Assembly: GCA_023401495.1 (NCBI GenBank)
Contig: JAEXDU010000226.1
Coordinates: 1 to 14,115, forward strand
Reading direction: 5' to 3'
Length of the DNA stretch: 14,115 nt
Origin: Bacillota bacterium
GTDB lineage: Bacteria > Bacillota > Clostridia > Oscillospirales > Acutalibacteraceae
Each line of letters starts with the position of its first letter. Positions within the stretch are counted from its first letter, which is position 1. The position numbers were made by a program, and so were the translations under genes. The notes beneath the pieces were generated by a model, which saw only the letters and a list, made by a program, of their open reading frames with translations, was not told the origin of the DNA and did not search any database. Below, in pieces: positions 1 through 7,262 of this stretch.

Positions 1-516
1 CTCCTGCTCCAGCAGGGCAAACGCTCTCTCCACCGCGTGCAGAATATCTTCGGTATCCACCGCTTTGAACTCAAACACGGTGCTGCGGCTTAAAATCGCG
101 TTATACACATAAAAATACGGATTTTCCGTTGTGGAGGCAATCAGCGTGATCTGCCCGTTCTCGATGAATTCCAGCAGCGTCTGCTGCTGCTTTTTATTGA
201 AATACTGAATTTCATCCAGATACAGCAGCACCCCGTTGAGCGTTTCCAGCGTGCCGAGTGATTCCACCACGGCGCGAATATCTGCCGTGGACGCGGTTGT
301 ACCGTTCATCTTCACCAGCTTCCGCTGCGTCCTGCGGGCGATGATCGAAGCGACGGTGGTCTTCCCCACACCGGACGGTCCATAGAAGATCATATTCGGA
401 ATTTCGCCGGAATCGATGATGCGGCGCAGGGCTCTGTCCGGGTCCAGCAGATGGCGCTGCCCCACCACCTCATCGAGCGTCTGCGGGCGCAGGCGCTCCG
501 CCAAAGGCACTGACAA
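1..516 (-). CDS. rarA: Replication-associated recombination protein A (AAA+ ATPase), 5' part only
   Basis: The first 172 codons of a RarA/MgsA/WRNIP1-family AAA+ ATPase; the gene runs off the left edge (the family is usually a little over 400 aa). RarA acts at stalled replication forks. Visible in the translation: the N-terminal substrate segment LAERLRPQTLDEVVGQ (5-20), Walker A GPSGVGKT (46-53), Walker B LLYLDEI (97-103) and sensor-1 ASTTENP (127-133). The start is a TTG at 516, chosen because GAAAGGATGG lies 5-10 nt upstream; the ATG closer to that site is out of frame and stops after 18 codons. It is downstream of glyA on the same strand, separated only by the glyA terminator, so no independent promoter fits in the gap. 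C-terminal domains are not visible here. Confidence 0.93.
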   Translation of the reverse strand, partial: MSVPLAERLRPQTLDEVVGQRHLLDPDRALRRIIDSGEIPNMIFYGPSGVGKTTVASIIARRTQRKLVKMNGTTASTADIRAVVESLGTLETLNGVLLYLDEIQYFNKKQQQTLLEFIENGQITLIASTTENPYFYVYNAILSRSTVFEFKAVDTEDILHAVERAFALLEQE

Positions 517-532
517 TTGGAACCATCCTTTC

Positions 533-564
533 AAAAAAGCGGCGCAGCATTCGGGCTGCGCCGC
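533..564 (-). terminator. Rho-independent terminator after glyA
   Basis: A perfect 10-bp stem GCGGCGCAGC/GCTGCGCCGC (539-548 with 555-564) has a 6-nt loop and is followed on the minus strand by six T (538-533). The ribosome binding site of rarA begins directly after the T tract, so this hairpin also acts as a filter on any glyA-rarA read-through. Confidence 0.9.
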
Positions 565-598
565 ACATTCATGCAAATATAACAGTTGACAAACTGGA

Positions 599-1852
599 TC
601 AGCGGTACAGCGGGTAACGGCTGCAGATACTCTCCACCTTCGCGCGGATCGCGTCCTGATTGCCCTCAAAGCTCTGTGCAGCCATCGCGATGCACTCGGC
701 AACCTCATCCATATCCTGCGTGTTCAGGCCGCGGGTGGTTACCGCAGGCGTGCCAAGACGCAGGCCGCTCGTCACAAAGGGGCTTCTCTGCTCGTTCGGG
801 ACCGTATTCTTGTTCGCGGTGATGTACACCTCGTCCAAACGGTGTTCGAGCTCCTTGCCGGTCAGCTCTTCGCCGCTCAGGTCCACCAGCATCAGGTGAT
901 TGTCCGTTCCGCCGGAAACCAGCTTGATGCCGCGCTTTGTCAGGCCGTTGGCCAATGCCTGCGCGTTGTCGATGATCTGCTGCTGGTATCCTTTGAACTC
1001 GGGCTGGAGCGCTTCCCCAAAGCAAACCGCCTTTGCCGCGATGATGTGCATCAGCGGGCCGCCCTGCGTTCCCGGGAAGATCGCCTTGTCGATTGCCTTG
1101 GCATATTTCTCTTTGCACAGGATCATGCCGCCGCGCGGGCCGCGCAAGGTTTTATGCGTGGTGGTGGTGACGACGTCGGCCCACTCGACCGGGCTTTCGT
1201 GCAGTCCGGCTGCTACCAGACCGGCGATATGAGCCATATCGACCATCAGGTAAGCGCCGCATGCGTCGCAGATTTCACGGAAGCGTTTGAAATCGAGCGC
1301 GCGGGGATATGCCGAAGCACCCGCCACGATCATTTTCGGCTTGACTTCCATCGCCTGCTCGTACAGCTTGTCATAATCGATGCGATGGGTCTCGGCGTCT
1401 ACGCCGTAGGCAACAAAATGGTAGTAGCTGCCCGACATATTCACGGGAGAGCCATGCGTCAGATGCCCGCCCTCGGCCAGATTCATGCCCATTACGGTAT
1501 CGCCGGGCTGAAGCAGTGCAAAATACACCGCCAAGTTCGCCTGCGCGCCGGAGTGGGGCTGCACGTTCGCGTGCTCTGCGCCGAACAGACGGCACGCACG
1601 ATCCCGCGCGATCTCTTCCACTACGTCTACATACTGGCATCCGCCGTAGTAACGCTTGCCCGGGTAACCCTCGGCATATTTATTGGTCAGGATGCTCCCC
1701 ATTGCGGCCAGAACCGCAGGGGAAACCATGTTTTCAGAAGCAATCAGTTCCAGATTCCTTTGCTGGCGTCCCAGCTCCTGCTCCATAGCAGCCCCAACCT
1801 CACTGTCGAAGCGGGAAACAAATCCGATGGTATCCATCATTTCACTGAACAT
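599..1852 (-). CDS. glyA: Serine hydroxymethyltransferase
   Basis: A complete 417-aa PLP enzyme that interconverts serine and glycine while charging tetrahydrofolate with a one-carbon unit; cytosolic. Family signatures seen: LELIASENMVSPAV near the N-terminus, the YAEGYPGKRYYGG loop, HSGAQAN, VDMAHIAGLVAAG, and the PLP-lysine segment TTTTHKTLRGPRGG (Lys at about residue 234). Length is normal for bacterial GlyA. The ATG at 1852 is preferred because GAGAGGG lies 6 nt upstream; a TTG at 1858 would sit directly against that site. It is transcribed from its own promoter (1885-1913) and ends at the hairpin 539-564. nth is divergent. Confidence is very high. Confidence 0.97.
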   Translation of the reverse strand: MFSEMMDTIGFVSRFDSEVGAAMEQELGRQQRNLELIASENMVSPAVLAAMGSILTNKYAEGYPGKRYYGGCQYVDVVEEIARDRACRLFGAEHANVQPHSGAQANLAVYFALLQPGDTVMGMNLAEGGHLTHGSPVNMSGSYYHFVAYGVDAETHRIDYDKLYEQAMEVKPKMIVAGASAYPRALDFKRFREICDACGAYLMVDMAHIAGLVAAGLHESPVEWADVVTTTTHKTLRGPRGGMILCKEKYAKAIDKAIFPGTQGGPLMHIIAAKAVCFGEALQPEFKGYQQQIIDNAQALANGLTKRGIKLVSGGTDNHLMLVDLSGEELTGKELEHRLDEVYITANKNTVPNEQRSPFVTSGLRLGTPAVTTRGLNTQDMDEVAECIAMAAQSFEGNQDAIRAKVESICSRYPLYR

Positions 1853-1884
1853 TGGCAACCCTCTCTCGTGTTTTCTTACTGTTT

Positions 1885-1913
1885 ATTATACACGCGATTT
1901 CAGCAAAAGGCAA
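1885..1913 (-). promoter_or_regulatory. Promoter of glyA
   Basis: On the minus strand TTGCCT (1913-1908) and a perfect TATAAT (1890-1885) are separated by exactly 17 bp, 33 bp before the glyA ATG. No riboswitch-like fold is evident in the short leader. Confidence 0.8.
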
Positions 1914-1999
1914 TCCGATCATTTCCATAAAATGACCTTTCCTTTTGTCGGGTTTTGTATTAGAATGAAGAAAACTGCCGCAAAAAGGATGAGCCAAAA

Positions 2000-2656
2000 A
2001 TGACAAAAAAACAGCTGGCCAAACTGGCCGTGGAAGCGCTGAAAAAAGAATACCCGGAAGCCATCTGTTCGCTGGAATACCGCGACCCGCTCCAGCTTTT
2101 GATCTCGACCCGCCTTTCGGCCCAGTGTACCGACGCGCGGGTGAATCTGGTAACGCCGGCCCTGTTTGCCCGTTTTCCCACACTGGAGGCTTTTACGCAG
2201 GCCAAGGTGGAGGAAATCGAAGAGCTGATTCGTTCCTGCGGATTGTATAAAACCAAGGCGCGCGACATTCTTGCCATGTGCAAAAAGCTTGCGGAGGAAT
2301 ACGATGGCGTGATCCCCGATACGGTCGAGGAGCTGACAAAGCTGCCGGGCGTGGGGAGAAAAACCGCAAACCTGGTGGTTGGGGATATTTATCACAAGCC
2401 CGCCGTTGTAACCGACACGCACTGCATCCGCATCGCAGGGCGGCTGGGCCTGACAAAAAGCAAGGTTCCCCTGCAGGTGGAAAAAGATCTTCGCGCGGTG
2501 CTGCCACCGGAGGAATCCAACGATTTCTGCCACCGGCTGGTGCTGCACGGTCGGGCCGTGTGCCAGGCGAGAACGGCTCACTGCGAGATTTGCTGTATGA
2601 ATGGTTTTTGCAAAACAGGTTTATTGGAACTGGCGGAACCCAAGGTAAAAAAATAA
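2000..2656 (+). CDS. nth: Endonuclease III (DNA glycosylase/AP lyase)
   Basis: A complete 218-aa base-excision-repair enzyme that removes oxidised pyrimidines and cuts the abasic site. The helix-hairpin-helix LPGVGRKTANLVV (115-127) carries catalytic Lys121, the VVTDTH segment carries catalytic Asp139, and the 4Fe-4S cluster loop is intact: Cys188-x6-Cys195-x2-Cys198-x5-Cys204. Length matches the family. The ATG is preceded by AAAGGATGAG at good spacing. A weak candidate promoter (TTTCCT, 17 bp, TAGAAT at 1961-1966) lies upstream. The gene is divergent from glyA and followed by the tRNA-Ala gene, which has its own promoter. Confidence 0.96.
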   Translation: MTKKQLAKLAVEALKKEYPEAICSLEYRDPLQLLISTRLSAQCTDARVNLVTPALFARFPTLEAFTQAKVEEIEELIRSCGLYKTKARDILAMCKKLAEEYDGVIPDTVEELTKLPGVGRKTANLVVGDIYHKPAVVTDTHCIRIAGRLGLTKSKVPLQVEKDLRAVLPPEESNDFCHRLVLHGRAVCQARTAHCEICCMNGFCKTGLLELAEPKVKK

Positions 2657-2679
2657 TTAATACTTTTTGAAAAATCTTC

Positions 2680-2708
2680 TTGAAAAAACGGAAACCCCAT
2701 GATATAAT
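2680..2708 (+). promoter_or_regulatory. Promoter of tRNA-Ala
   Basis: TTGAAA (2680-2685) and a perfect TATAAT (2703-2708) with a 17-bp spacer, 51 bp before the mature tRNA. This is the strongest promoter-like sequence in the left flank. Confidence 0.85.
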
Positions 2709-2759
2709 AAACAGCGTTGAAATTCACCGGCGTTTTTCGCCGTGATTTTACAACGTTAT

Positions 2760-2835
<76 letters not shown>

Positions 2836-2908
2836 AATGGACATTACACGAACACCTATTATTTTAAAGGCGGCTTTGCCGTTACGGTGTGGTTGTAAGG
2901 TCAAACAG

Positions 2909-2945
2909 AAAAAGCGACTGAGTAAATCAAACTCAGCCGCTTTTT
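2909..2945. terminator. Bidirectional terminator at the element's left end
   Basis: 15-bp arms 2909-2923 and 2931-2945 around a 7-nt loop, A-rich on one side and T-rich on the other. Read on the minus strand the single irregular pair is a G-U, so the stem is continuous and ends the HEPN cassette; on the plus strand it is an A-C mismatch, but TTTTTCTT follows. In the circular form it would lie 10 nt after the stop codon of the recombinase gene. Confidence 0.85.
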
Positions 2946-2981
2946 CTTAACTATAGAAGCTGTAATGTATAAAACTAGTCA

Positions 2982-4496
2982 TCATATTTTCCACTCATCA
3001 TTAAATTCAAATAAAGGCATACTGGGACAAACCGAATTTGGTAATTTAGAGCGCTTTAATCTCTCATTAAGATGCACTGCAAGTGATAAATAGATTATAG
3101 ATTCTCTAACTAACCAAGTTAATTCAAGCGTTTCTTGTTCGAATTCTCTGTAGGGAACATATAGCGCTAAACTATCTTTTCTGGAATCCCCCATATCATA
3201 CTCAGTTATCTTCATATATCTATGCTCCAAAGCCTGTCTTATCTCATAAATAAGTTTAGCTCGTGGTTTAATAGTGTTATATGAGGTATCACCTCTCTCA
3301 AAAAATTCTTTTGATATCCAGTAAAGACCATTTAATATCCAGTTATTCTTAGATAATAATATTTGCTTTGAATCATTCCTCCATATCTTATTGTAAGATA
3401 CATTTCTTGGTTGCATGCCTAACTCAAAATAATCATTAATGAAATATGCTATTTTATCGTATAAAGAATATAGTGTTCGAAAAGCTAATTTCATTTTCTC
3501 AATTCTTATAGAGTGAATTGTATAATCTAAAGTATTTATTAAATGAATATCTTTATCTGCAAAATGTGATTTACTTCCCCCCTGAAGGGCTTCAAATATA
3601 AAATATCGGGCGGTAATAAATTCTTGCTTTATTTGATTAAATAAACCATGATATTTATAATCAATTCCGTCCGTTATTTTTCTTATTATACTAGGTAATT
3701 GTAAGGTGTCTGCAGCAATAAAACTTTCGACAAAAGGTAAATCATTCATTGTATTTAAAAATAATCCATTTTTCATAACCCAATTTCTATAATTGGATTC
3801 TTTTTGATTGCCAAGAGAATATTCGTTAATTTCTAGTTCCTTTTCTAAAAATTCTTCAATATATTCATTGGAAAATATGGCTATCTGTTCTTCAAAATAC
3901 TCTATGGCACTCTGCTCTACAATTGTATCTTTATGACTAATTGCTGATTTTAAATATTTATACGCACAATAATGAAAAATTTGAGAATATCCTTTATCAA
4001 AGTCTAACTGTGCGTAACTCATATAGCAAATACCTAAATTACCTTCTGCCATGCCAAAGTCATTATGTATTTTTAACGCTTTTTTATAGAACCTAATCGC
4101 TTCAATGATTCTACCAGCACTGGATAGAGCATTAGCGTAGTTAGTATATATTTGGATAAGACAGCCTGTGACATGTTTCATCTCATCATCAGTAAAATTA
4201 CAACTATTAAAAAGGTCTATTGCCATTCTGAAATTATATAATTGACCTATAATGCTTTCTTCAGAATAATCTTCTGGATTTATACTTAGAATATCTCCAT
4301 AAGCTGTTGCAATAGAATAGTAAATATGAATTTTTGAAATATCAATATCTAAATTACTAATTAAGCTCTTAGCAACATCAATATTTTCCCTAATATGAGA
4401 TATATCTTTTTGAGTATAATAGTAATCGAAAAGCGCAATTATTTCTTTCGCCCTTTCCTCTATGTATGGGTTATCGTCGATTGTTTTCATCATCAT
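2982..4496 (-). CDS. TPR protein with C-terminal HEPN domain (LA2681-like), putative RNase effector
   Basis: 504 aa, AT-rich coding. The N-terminal half is all helical with a TPR-like stretch (about 115-200: YANALSSAGRIIEAIRFYKKA, AEGNLGICYMSYAQLDFDKGY). The C-terminal third contains IYEIRQALEHRYMK, i.e. R420-x4-H425, the catalytic motif of HEPN ribonucleases, followed by the helix ETLELTWLVRESIIYLSLAV; the overall look matches the LA2681-like HEPN group. HEPN proteins in this kind of setting usually act as RNA-cleaving toxins or antiphage effectors. The start overlaps the stop of the 187-aa gene (ATGA), and GAGG lies 10 nt upstream; three consecutive Met codons leave the exact start open. 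Family assignment is by motif and memory; the function is inferred. Confidence 0.82.
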   Translation of the reverse strand: MMMKTIDDNPYIEERAKEIIALFDYYYTQKDISHIRENIDVAKSLISNLDIDISKIHIYYSIATAYGDILSINPEDYSEESIIGQLYNFRMAIDLFNSCNFTDDEMKHVTGCLIQIYTNYANALSSAGRIIEAIRFYKKALKIHNDFGMAEGNLGICYMSYAQLDFDKGYSQIFHYCAYKYLKSAISHKDTIVEQSAIEYFEEQIAIFSNEYIEEFLEKELEINEYSLGNQKESNYRNWVMKNGLFLNTMNDLPFVESFIAADTLQLPSIIRKITDGIDYKYHGLFNQIKQEFITARYFIFEALQGGSKSHFADKDIHLINTLDYTIHSIRIEKMKLAFRTLYSLYDKIAYFINDYFELGMQPRNVSYNKIWRNDSKQILLSKNNWILNGLYWISKEFFERGDTSYNTIKPRAKLIYEIRQALEHRYMKITEYDMGDSRKDSLALYVPYREFEQETLELTWLVRESIIYLSLAVHLNERLKRSKLPNSVCPSMPLFEFNDEWKI

Positions 4497-5056
4497 GAAA
4501 AGTTGTCCTCATTTCTCTTTTGGTGTTCAGCCTTATCTTGAGCATATTGAATGATGGTCTTTACCTCGACCCTTAGTTCATCTTTTCTCTGCTCAATAAT
4601 AAAATATTCATATCTTTTCTCTGAATTATGATGTATTGTTTTAATAGCTTCATTTATCGCTTCAAAATATTCATTAAATTGTTCATCTGTCAAGTCCTTG
4701 GGGATAGGGGCAATTAGTTCGCTGTTCTCTGTCCTAAAGTGAATACTCGGCTGTGCCTCGCGAACTTGACCACCTTGAAGTATTTTTACTTTCTCTTTAA
4801 TTTTTTGTATAATAAATTTAATACTTTTTACAAAAACATCATATGCTACTGGCATCATAAGACCAGATACGATTAGTTCAGTAATATTTTGGCTTATAAA
4901 TATACAAATATCATTGAGTGATGCTTTGGGAGTATGGTCATCAGTTGCAATTAAATTAATGCCATACCTACTTAATTCAGATTGCATATTGGTTAATTCA
5001 TGTTGGGATAAATAATTAATTCCTTCTGGAAGAAAAATTTCACCATATTTGTTCAT
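4493..5056 (-). CDS. Unknown 187-aa protein, partner of the TPR-HEPN protein
   Basis: I do not recognise this family. It is the first gene of a two-gene operon and overlaps the HEPN gene by 4 bp, so the two are translationally coupled and probably work together, as a sensor, a toxin-neutralising partner or a scaffold. Visible features: a central hydrophobic-to-amphipathic helix (about 58-90, LIVSGLMMPVAYDVFVKSIKFIIQ...) that could touch a membrane or pack in a helical bundle, a DLTDEQFNEYFEAINEAI helix, and a charged C-terminal helix rich in Lys and Glu. No nuclease, HTH or NTPase motif seen. AAAGGATG lies about 10 nt upstream of the ATG, and a promoter is present at 5092-5118. Confidence 0.85.
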   Translation of the reverse strand: MNKYGEIFLPEGINYLSQHELTNMQSELSRYGINLIATDDHTPKASLNDICIFISQNITELIVSGLMMPVAYDVFVKSIKFIIQKIKEKVKILQGGQVREAQPSIHFRTENSELIAPIPKDLTDEQFNEYFEAINEAIKTIHHNSEKRYEYFIIEQRKDELRVEVKTIIQYAQDKAEHQKRNEDNFS

Positions 5057-5091
5057 GCTTTTATCATCCTTTCTTTATATAACTTTTTTAC

Positions 5092-5118
5092 ATTATATCA
5101 TGCCTTTCAGCTTGTAAA
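5092..5118 (-). promoter_or_regulatory. Promoter of the HEPN cassette
   Basis: On the minus strand an extended -10 element, TGATATAAT (TATAAT at 5097-5092), with TTTACA 15 bp upstream (5118-5113). The short spacer is offset by the TG extension. The cassette therefore has its own promoter independent of the rep operon. Confidence 0.68.
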
Positions 5119-5136
5119 ACAAATAATATTAGCTTC

Positions 5137-5199
5137 TAAAACGTATTTAACGCCCTTTATCATGAACAGACAATGATAAAGGGCGTTAAATACGTTTTA
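5137..5199. terminator. Perfect 27-bp inverted repeat ending the rep operon
   Basis: Arms 5137-5163 and 5173-5199 are perfect complements around a 9-nt loop. The stop codon of the 55-aa gene (5199-5197) lies inside the right arm, and the stem ends in TTTTA on the minus strand, so it probably terminates the Rep operon. A perfect stem this long is unusual for a simple terminator; a single-strand origin or a cassette boundary are alternatives. Confidence 0.65.
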
Positions 5200-5364
5200 C
5201 TTGAGTTGTTTGTGAGTTTTTTCCCACTCTTCTAAAGACTTTTTTCCTTCTTCGCTTGCGTAAAATTTACAAATCTCTGGTAAAAGGAAGCGGGCGAAGG
5301 ATTCTATAATGGACTGCGGAAGCTCAACATCATACGGATTCCGTAGCTTCTTAGGTTTTTCCAT
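5197..5364 (-). CDS. Small 55-aa protein coupled to Rep
   Basis: Begins MEKPKKLRNPYDVELP and continues with an amphipathic helix (SIIESFARFLLPEICKFYAS) and a charged tail. The ATG lies 3 nt after the rep stop codon, and GAGGGGG inside the end of rep gives a strong ribosome binding site at 9 nt, so it is almost certainly translated. I do not recognise the family; as the last gene of the replication operon it may be a Rep accessory or copy-control protein. Its stop codon sits inside the 27-bp inverted repeat. Confidence 0.82.
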   Translation of the reverse strand: MEKPKKLRNPYDVELPQSIIESFARFLLPEICKFYASEEGKKSLEEWEKTHKQLK

Positions 5365-5367
5365 CGC

Positions 5368-6384
5368 TTATTCCCCCTCTGTGAAAGGGCATCGCCTTGC
5401 GTCCTTGATTTCCGTCCAGCCATCCAACACCTTTTGGCGTGGTGCGAAATATTCCTGTATGGTCATTTCGTCATACTGATTTTCGCCAGTAAAATGCACC
5501 ACTTTGTGAATACGGCGTATAAAGGCGTTCCAAACCGCAGGAGTATCCAAGCGCACATTGGCATATTGGTATTCCAAGGGAATGTTGCTGATAATGTACG
5601 CCTTTGTATAGCACGCCACACGGTTTGCATACCGGCAGGGCAGCATAAGCGGGTAGCCATCAAGGAAATTATTCATATCCTGAATTTTCATACTGGATGA
5701 AAACTCATCAAAGACAATCACATCCTCACTTTGGTATTTATCAAAACACCCATGCTGATAGCCGGTTATCTGGCACACATTTTCATAGCCATACCGTTCC
5801 ATGACCAGTTTTGTTTTTCCAAGACCCGTAGCACCATATATATAGGTTGTTTCAAGTATGCGAAAGGTATCACGGAATTGCTCTGCAATCAGTTCTTGCC
5901 GGACTTGCTCCAAAGTGGAGCGGTAGCGCATTAAATGGGTTTGCGAACGAATAACATCCATTGAGCTGTGACCGTCCTCAAGCATGGCTAACGCTATATC
6001 CCAATCGGTACGCTGACCGGGGGTTTCCGTCGGCAGTTCTCCCCATTCCTCAAATGTGCCGGGGATACTGGTATCGGCTTTTTCATCCTGTGCCCATTTC
6101 TCAGATTTCTGAATATACACCCTGTTTTCTTGGGAAGTCCCGCAAGCCGGGTCAATATGGGCGGTGGGAAAATAGCCCTTGACGGTGGAAAAGCGAATTG
6201 GACTGTTAGCGACAAAGAACACATGAGTATGCGGGGTTTGTTCCTGCAAGCCCTGTTCGTCAGCCATGCACCAGTATTTTAGCTGCATTTTACTAAGCAC
6301 CGCACGGATTTTATCGTGTGTCCATTCAGCGCCGGGATTATTGATTGTAAGTAAGTATTTTCTGTGCCGTGTATCTTTTTTCAA
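5368..6384 (-). CDS. rep: CRESS-type rolling-circle Rep (HUH endonuclease + SF3 helicase)
   Basis: 338 aa with the full motif set of circular Rep-encoding ssDNA virus/plasmid initiators. HUH domain: motif I YLLTINNP (10-17), motif II HTHVFF (His52, His54), motif III YIQK with nicking Tyr90 and Lys93. SF3 helicase: Walker A GATGLGKTK (184-192), Walker B VIVFDEF (222-228), motif C IISN (Asn267), and a possible Arg finger near 290. It nicks a hairpin origin, stays linked to the 5' end and unwinds DNA for rolling-circle replication; in mobilizable elements such proteins may also serve as the relaxase. The start is TTG at 6384, with GGGAG 9 nt upstream; no other start is near. The origin-like hairpin lies 49-74 bp upstream on the same strand. 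Family clear, transfer role inferred. Confidence 0.93.
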   Translation of the reverse strand: MKKDTRHRKYLLTINNPGAEWTHDKIRAVLSKMQLKYWCMADEQGLQEQTPHTHVFFVANSPIRFSTVKGYFPTAHIDPACGTSQENRVYIQKSEKWAQDEKADTSIPGTFEEWGELPTETPGQRTDWDIALAMLEDGHSSMDVIRSQTHLMRYRSTLEQVRQELIAEQFRDTFRILETTYIYGATGLGKTKLVMERYGYENVCQITGYQHGCFDKYQSEDVIVFDEFSSSMKIQDMNNFLDGYPLMLPCRYANRVACYTKAYIISNIPLEYQYANVRLDTPAVWNAFIRRIHKVVHFTGENQYDEMTIQEYFAPRQKVLDGWTEIKDARRCPFTEGE

Positions 6385-6432
6385 AGGTTCTCACTCCCTT
6401 TGGGTAATGATTTTTGCAGTGGTGGTACAGAG

Positions 6433-6458
6433 GTGTCTGGGTAATACTAGCCAGACAC
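6433..6458 (-). other. Candidate rolling-circle origin with CRESS nonanucleotide
   Basis: On the minus strand (the rep coding strand) an 8-bp perfect stem GTGTCTGG/CCAGACAC carries the loop CTAGTATTAC. The loop contains TAGTATTAC (6449-6441), which fits the NANTATTAC nonanucleotide of circovirus and geminivirus origins, where Rep cuts between the last T and AC. Its placement directly upstream of a CRESS-type Rep gene supports a real origin (and possible oriT). Confidence 0.85.
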
Positions 6459-6493
6459 GCTCGCCCGCCTTACGCTTCGCGCGGCGGGCGAGC
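6459..6493. repeat. GC-rich hairpin beside the origin
   Basis: An 11-bp perfect stem GCTCGCCCGCC/GGCGGGCGAGC (6459-6469 with 6483-6493) and a 13-nt loop, touching the origin hairpin and far richer in GC than its surroundings. No T tract follows on the minus strand, so it is not a standard terminator for the ATPase gene; it may help origin extrusion or Rep binding. Confidence 0.7.
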
Positions 6494-6503
6494 GCGTGCG
6501 TTT

Positions 6504-7262
6504 CTAAGACAATGCCTTTACGCATATCTGTCGCATTCGTTCTGAATTTTGTACCGTTCCTACTTTGATAAAATGCAGTTGCGAAGCTTGAAGTAAGGCA
6601 ACGCCTTCACTCTTTTCAAATATACGGCCTTTGACTTGCTCCATGAAATCAGGTAAGAGCATTTCATAGATACTCTTGATAGCCGCGCCGAGAACGATTA
6701 CAACGCCGTAGTTAAGGCGTGAACCAGAAGGAAAAGCAACCGCATCAGGGCGCTGCATGGTGGTAATCAAGCGCACAGACAGGGAGCGCCCAAGCAGCAA
6801 TATTTCGCTTACCTTGTTCATCACCACAGCCGCCGCTTTTTTATCCTCATTTACAAGCGACAAGACATTTGCCATGTATTCATCCCAAATTAGCGTAATG
6901 GGATGCTTGCTTTTGTCCTCTCCCGACTGACGGGCGTTTAAGCGGGCATACACGGCCTCTAACGCTTGCAGTGTACTCTTGTAAGAATAATATCGAGAAC
7001 AGCCGCGCAGATACGCAAAGTTGTCATCCCCTTTGTAGTCCGCGAAATGGTATTCCCCGCCCGATTCTGCCATAATAAGCTTTGCAAACAGGGCGTTTTC
7101 AAAATAAGATTTCCCCGAACCGGACATCCCGCAGATGAGAATGTGGCTGTTGGCAGCAGGAGAAATGTCGGTGGTTATGGGGATTTTAGCCCCATAACCG
7201 TTCCATGCGTCCAAATCGTAACCGAACGTCAGCAGCTTTGGCGCGTCAGAATTCATCATCAT
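6504..7262 (-). CDS. FtsK/TcpA-like DNA-translocating ATPase
   Basis: 252 aa, soluble ATPase half of an FtsK/SpoIIIE-HerA type motor: Walker A GMSGSGKS (45-52), Walker B LIWDEY (124-129), an FADYKG segment after it in the usual place, and LGRSLSVRLITTMQRP typical of FtsK-like coupling proteins. It likely pumps or delivers the nicked element DNA, as Tn916 Orf21 and TcpA proteins do. Three consecutive ATGs overlap the stop of the upstream membrane-protein gene by 17 bp; AGAGAGG lies 9 nt before the first, so 7262 is chosen over an upstream in-frame start at 7334 that has no ribosome site. In Tn916 the membrane and motor parts are one protein; here they are two coupled genes. Confidence 0.88.
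   Translation of the reverse strand: MMMNSDAPKLLTFGYDLDAWNGYGAKIPITTDISPAANSHILICGMSGSGKSYFENALFAKLIMAESGGEYHFADYKGDDNFAYLRGCSRYYSYKSTLQALEAVYARLNARQSGEDKSKHPITLIWDEYMANVLSLVNEDKKAAAVVMNKVSEILLLGRSLSVRLITTMQRPDAVAFPSGSRLNYGVVIVLGAAIKSIYEMLLPDFMEQVKGRIFEKSEGVALLQASQLHFIKVGTVQNSERMRQICVKALS

Noticed and set aside
1859..1884. Possible riboswitch ahead of glyA
   Set aside because: The leader between promoter and ATG is about 25 nt, too short for any known riboswitch.
842..1930. Long 362-aa frame antisense to glyA
   Set aside because: It lies opposite a clear glyA with all active-site motifs; it has no ribosome site or domain and reflects GC-rich codon bias.
1919..2581. 220-aa frame antisense to nth
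   Set aside because: nth is certain; the antisense frame has no recognisable domain.
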